From Megalonaias nervosa (Eukaryota > Mollusca > Bivalvia > Unionida > Unionidae), in NCBI GenBank assembly GCA_016617855.1, contig JAECUM010001887.1, positions 242,756 through 306,755 of the forward strand: DNA of 64,000 bases. Reading direction: 5' to 3'. The position numbers were made by a program, and so were the translations under genes. The notes beneath the pieces are model-generated. The model was not told the DNA's origin and did not search any database. It saw nothing but the letters and a program-made list of their open reading frames with translations. Every line of letters begins with the position of its first letter. Position 1 is the stretch's first letter. Below, in pieces: positions 60,517 to 64,000 of the stretch.

Positions 60517-61920
60517 CTATACACGGGAAAGTGCATCTGCTATTAAATTGTCTTTTCTCTTGATGTGCCTGATGTCAATATTATATTCCTGTAAGAACAA
60601 ACTCCACCTTAATAATCTCTGATTTTTGTTTTTCATCTTGTCGATGAAAGTAAGGGGGTTGTGATCACTAAACACAATAATCAGACAAGGCGCTGAACTA
60701 ATGTAAACTTCAAAATGTTGTAATGCCAATATCAAAACCAAACATTCCTTCTCGATTGTTGAATAATTTCTTTGGTGCTTATTTAATTTCTTAGAAAAAT
60801 AGCACACTGGATGATCAACACCATTTCTATCTTCTTGAATTAATACCGCTCCAACCCCAACATCACTTGCATCAACAGACAGTTTAAATGATTGACTGAA
60901 ATTTGGAGCTGTAAGAACTGGTGCACCTTTAAGTATAGCCTTTAACTTATCAAAAGCCTCCTGACATTTTTCAGTCCAAAGAAACTTGTTTTTCTTGCTC
61001 AATAAATTTGTCAGGGGTTCAGTAATTATGGAAAAATTGGAACAAAATTTCCAATAGTATCCAGCCATACCCAAAAATCACATCAGTTGCTTTTTACTGA
61101 CAGGCACAGGGAATTCAGAGATAGTCTTGACCTTAGCATCTATAGGTTTAACTTGTACATGTCCCATGATATGTCCTAGAAAAGTTACACAAGCATGACA
61201 GAACTCACTTTTGGATAAATTAATTGTCAAACTTGCATCAGTGAGTCTGTCAAAGAATTTCTGAATTGTTGCTAGATGTTCTTTCCAGGTGTCATTGTAG
61301 ATGATGACATGATCGATGTAAGCATCACAATTATCCAGACCAGAGGTAATCATATTCATTAAACATTGAAAGGTACTTGGTGAACCCTTCATCCTAAATG
61401 GCATTGCTTTATATTGATAGAGTCCATCTGGAGTCACAAATTCCGAAATTTCCTTTGCTCTTTCCGTTAGTGGAATTTGCCAAAATCCTTTCAGAAGGTC
61501 AAATTTGGTGACATACTTAGCATTTCCAATTTTATGAATGCAGTCACTGATTCTTGGTAATGGAAATAAATCTGTTTTAGTCACAGTGTTCACCTTCCTA
61601 TAATCCGTGCACATGCAGAAAGTTTTATCTGGTTTCGGAACAAGCATACATGGTGAACTCCAGTCACTTTTATTAGACTCTATGAAATCATTTTCCTGTA
61701 AATACTGAATTTCTTTTTTCAAGTATTCCTGTTTGAGAGGGTTCATCCTGTATGGGTGTTGTTTCACAGGTTTGGAATTTACAATTTCAGCGTCATGGTA
61801 AATTTTGTTTGTTCTTGTAGGAACATCTGGAAATAAGTGCTCATATTCAAATAATAACTGTTTAAGTTCATTCTTTTCTTGTTGTTGCAAATGTGAAAGT
61901 TTCTGGTCCAGATTATTCAT
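60517..61920 (-). pseudogene. Gmr1-like reverse transcriptase and RNase H
   Basis: One reading frame of 467 codons interrupted by a single TGA at 61078-61080, at a position where the family has Arg (QLM-R-FLGMAGYY, from memory). RT motifs: NDFIESNKSDWSSPCMLVPK, TDYRKVN, KFDLLKGFWQIPL, TPDGLYQYKAMPF, then YIDHV (61309-61320) where the catalytic YxDD motif should be. After the stop come the thumb/connection (LLSKKNKFLWTEKCQEAFDK) and RNase H (VDASDVGVGAVL, STIEKECLV, FSDHNPLTF, DNLIADALSRV). The second catalytic Asp of RT is replaced by His, so the enzyme would be dead even without the stop. Confidence 0.88.
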
Positions 61921-62070
61921 AATTTCTGAATTCCGAAGATTTGTTCTCCAAAATCAATAGCGTCCGATTGCATTCCTTCACTTAAATCCTCACCAAGTGG
62001 GACATGTACAACTAAATTAATTGTATGATTAACCTGGCTATCTCTCTCAACATACTGGTACTCCATTAGT

Positions 62071-62772
62071 TTATTTACATCCCAGGAGTACTATTATTAT
62101 AATTAACTCATTCATTTTCTTCTTAACTTTGTAAGGGCCATAATACCTAATCTTAAGAAAATTTTGAAGAATGAGCAAGAGAGACAGAACTCTATTACTA
62201 GACTCAAAAGTTCTCTCCATTGAAGTTCTGTCAAACCATAATTTCAATTTTGACTTGAATTGCTGGATGCCTAATTCATACATAACTTGCTGGAAAATTC
62301 CAGACACAAAATTTGACCCATGATCAGATTGGACAGATTTGGGAAGGCCAAACTGAGTAAAAAACTTTATCAAAGCTTTCACTATTATTTTAGTTTTAAT
62401 ATTCTTCAAAGGAATTGCCTCTGGGAATCTTGTTGATGCACACATTATGGTCAACAAGTATTGGCTACCTGACTTGGTCTTAGGTAAGGGACCAACACAA
62501 TCTACCATTATTCTGCTAAATGGTTCGCCAAATGCAGGAATAGGTTGCAGATGAGCCTTAGGTATCTTCTGATTGGGTTTTCCTACCATTTGACAAGTAT
62601 GACAAGATCTGCAGTATTTACAAACATCACTTTTAATATTTGGCCAATAGAAGTGATTCAAGATCTTGTGATAAGTCTTATTAATCCCTAAATGACCAGC
62701 CAAAGGAGTTTCATGGGCCAGACTAAGAATTTCCTGTCTGTATGATTTTGGAACTACAATTTGATAGTTCAT
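62071..62772 (-). pseudogene. Gmr1-like integrase, internally deleted
   Basis: The HHCC zinc domain is visible (His20 and His27 in HETPLAGH, Cys57 and Cys60 in CRSCHTC), then the catalytic core with Asp91 (IMVDCVGPL) and Asp150 (QSDHGSNF). Shortly after, at about residue 174 (near 62250), the sequence jumps to a C-terminal segment (LWFDRTSMERTF, RYYGPYKVKKK). The core part with the third catalytic residue, Glu in the D,D-35-E motif, is missing, so roughly 100 or more codons appear deleted without loss of frame. Upstream of the start a TAG interrupts the same frame (near 62775). Confidence 0.85.
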
Positions 62773-62775
62773 TGA

Positions 62776-63147
62776 CTACTTGTCACCAGCAGGTACCTCA
62801 GGAGGTCTCCATTTTCTCATAAGAATCCCATTTTTAATGAAACAACAGACAGGTACTTCAGTGGCTTCAGTTTCACTAATGGCCCTTTGAAACAAACAGG
62901 AGATCTCAGGATCTTTTCCTGTTCGACAAGTGATTGTCGTTTGTCACCTTGATTAGAATAAAGAGAATGAGTAGTTAAAAGAGGATCACTGTGATCAATA
63001 CCTTTTGAATGATCCAAAGAGGGAGTGAAAGTGACCTCAAAAGCCTGACCAATACATGTGTCAGCTTAAGGAATACTTTCCTGGTCAACATCATTCTCAA
63101 GAGCTTTCTTTGCCATAGCTCTAGTAACTGCACAAGCTGGGTATAAA
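62776..63147 (-). pseudogene. Linker between protease and integrase of the Gmr1-like element
   Basis: Coding remnants in more than one frame, for example RAISETEATEVPVCCFIKNG and LMRKWRPPEVPAG, leading into the integrase frame. Frameshifts make the natural frame hard to follow. Confidence 0.5.
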
Positions 63148-63750
63148 TCAGGGAATTTTTTTTTTAATAGGATCGATTTTCTGATCCAAACAAGGCTTGT
63201 CAGTTACAAGTGGATTAACCACAACCTTATCTCCAGCTAGGTCATTGCCTAGTAATAAATGAATGCCCTCAATGGGTAAAGAAGACACCATTCCGACTGT
63301 CACAGGTCCTGAGACTAAGTCTGATGACAAATTTACACAATGGAGAGAAACATTAACAAAGCCACACTCTACTCCATGAATAAGAACACTCACATTAGAA
63401 GAAGACTTCTCAGAAAAAGGTAAAGTACCTGATAATAAAAGACTCTGAGAAGCTCCTGTGTCCCTTAAAATTTTAATAGGGATAGGATTGGCCAAATCAC
63501 CCAAGAGTGATATAGAACTCTTCGACATGAATGGTTCATAATTCTCCATAACAAAATCAGACTGGAGTTTGTTAGACCCAACAAATGTATTGCTTTCAAT
63601 ACATGACCGTGAGCTTGACCTCTTAGAAATATGAGCATTTGGAATAGGTCTGTCTAGATTCCGATGCTTATTTTTCAATTTGTAGCAATCAGAAATAATG
63701 TGTCCTTTCTTCTTACAATAGGTACACAAGGAAGAGATAAGGATTTTCAA
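63148..63750 (-). pseudogene. Gmr1-like gag zinc knuckle and aspartic protease
   Basis: A 200-codon frame. It begins with a CCHC knuckle CTYCKKKGHIISDC (C-x2-C-x4-H-x4-C), a basic Ser-rich linker, then the retropepsin signature ILRDTGASQSLLL (catalytic Asp of D-T-G) and, about 70 residues on, IHLLLGNDLAG, the hydrophobic-hydrophobic-Gly end of the fold. The frame then runs into a Lys-rich end and a stop at 63148 after a poly-A-like run, probably a slippage frameshift. It would cleave the polyprotein in virus-like particles. Confidence 0.8.
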
Positions 63751-63982
63751 TCAAGCTTATCAGAAGCTTGATTTCTAAAAGTTGTGCCAGATTGAAATTT
63801 GGAAGGGCTCGTATTAGGCTGAAATACTTTTTACCAGAAGACTGCTGAGTGGAAGACTTGCCTACAAAAGAAACTTTATGAGCTAAGAAATACTCGTTAC
63901 CAGTATGAGCAGCATTTTCCAAGGTTTTGACCTTATGCGCATCAAGATAAGTCTTCATGTCACTATGGACACAGTTCATCAA
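63713..63982 (-). pseudogene. Gmr1-like gag fragment
   Basis: Reads DMKTYLDAHKVKTLENAAHT and EYFLAHKVSFVGK, a helical region like the SCAN-like end of gag in these elements, before losing frame near 63830. The protease frame begins in another phase just downstream. It is truncated by the window edge. Confidence 0.55.
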
Positions 63983-64000
63983 CTCTTCAAGTAATACAAG

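Larger units (their letters stand above)
59414..64000 (-). mobile_element. Gmr1-like Ty3/gypsy LTR retrotransposon (5' part beyond window)
   Basis: On the minus strand the order is gag zinc knuckle, aspartic protease, integrase, reverse transcriptase, RNase H, putative 3' LTR. Sequence motifs are of Ty3/gypsy type, but integrase precedes RT as in Ty1/copia, which is the hallmark of the Gmr1-like subgroup. RNase H ends the polyprotein (ADALSRV then stop at 60517). The element carries stops, an internal integrase deletion and a changed RT active site, so it is inactive. The 5' LTR and most of gag are to the right of position 64000. Confidence 0.85.

Overview
The window looks like nuclear DNA of a lophotrochozoan animal, most likely a bivalve mollusc. 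It is AT-rich, intron-heavy and full of microsatellites, minisatellites, tRNA-derived SINEs and other dispersed repeats. Three types of large mobile element are present. All family assignments were made by eye and from memory of the families; no search was run.

Region 1 (1-1447) is an AT-rich tandem array with an 18-bp basic unit. Region 2 (about 1520-13524) is a decayed virion-gene module of the Polinton/Maverick-adintovirus type, all on the minus strand. In transcription order it holds: a conserved protein of unknown role, a basic pVI-like minor-capsid candidate, a double-jelly-roll-type major-capsid candidate, a pX-like Lys/Ala-rich hydrophobic protein, an adenain-type cysteine protease, a fibre-like protein with phage-tail-fibre repeats, a small membrane protein, and a penton-like protein. 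No DNA polymerase B, integrase or packaging ATPase is visible. Most of these genes carry in-frame stops (mostly TGA) or frameshifts. Inside the fibre-like gene sits a complete-looking DIRS/Ngaro-like tyrosine-recombinase retrotransposon on the plus strand (about 4309-9806) with gag-like, RT, RNase H and recombinase domains, so the two parts of the fibre gene are now 5.5 kb apart.

Region 3 (13899-45511, plus strand) is the 3' part of one host gene, AIDA (axin interactor, dorsalization-associated). Seven coding exons can be placed with consistent splice phases. They cover the end of the helical N-terminal domain, the linker and the C-terminal C2-type domain, with the stop at 45511. The first exons are not seen and must lie left of the window. 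The virion module therefore probably lies in an AIDA intron, opposite to the gene. The introns hold tandem arrays (33-, 34-, 45-, 49/51-, 51- and 63-bp units), a SINE with target duplication, two copies of a dispersed repeat ending in a nested palindrome, and a 154-bp fold-back hairpin.

Region 4 (45512-59413) has no recognisable gene. It contains the AIDA 3' UTR and downstream DNA, degenerate dispersed repeats, short tandem arrays and two SINEs, one inserted in a CA microsatellite. Region 5 (about 59414-64000, minus strand, running off the window) is a Ty3/gypsy-class LTR retrotransposon whose integrase lies upstream of reverse transcriptase, the order of Gmr1-like elements. It is dead: internal integrase deletion, YIDH at the RT active site and several stops.
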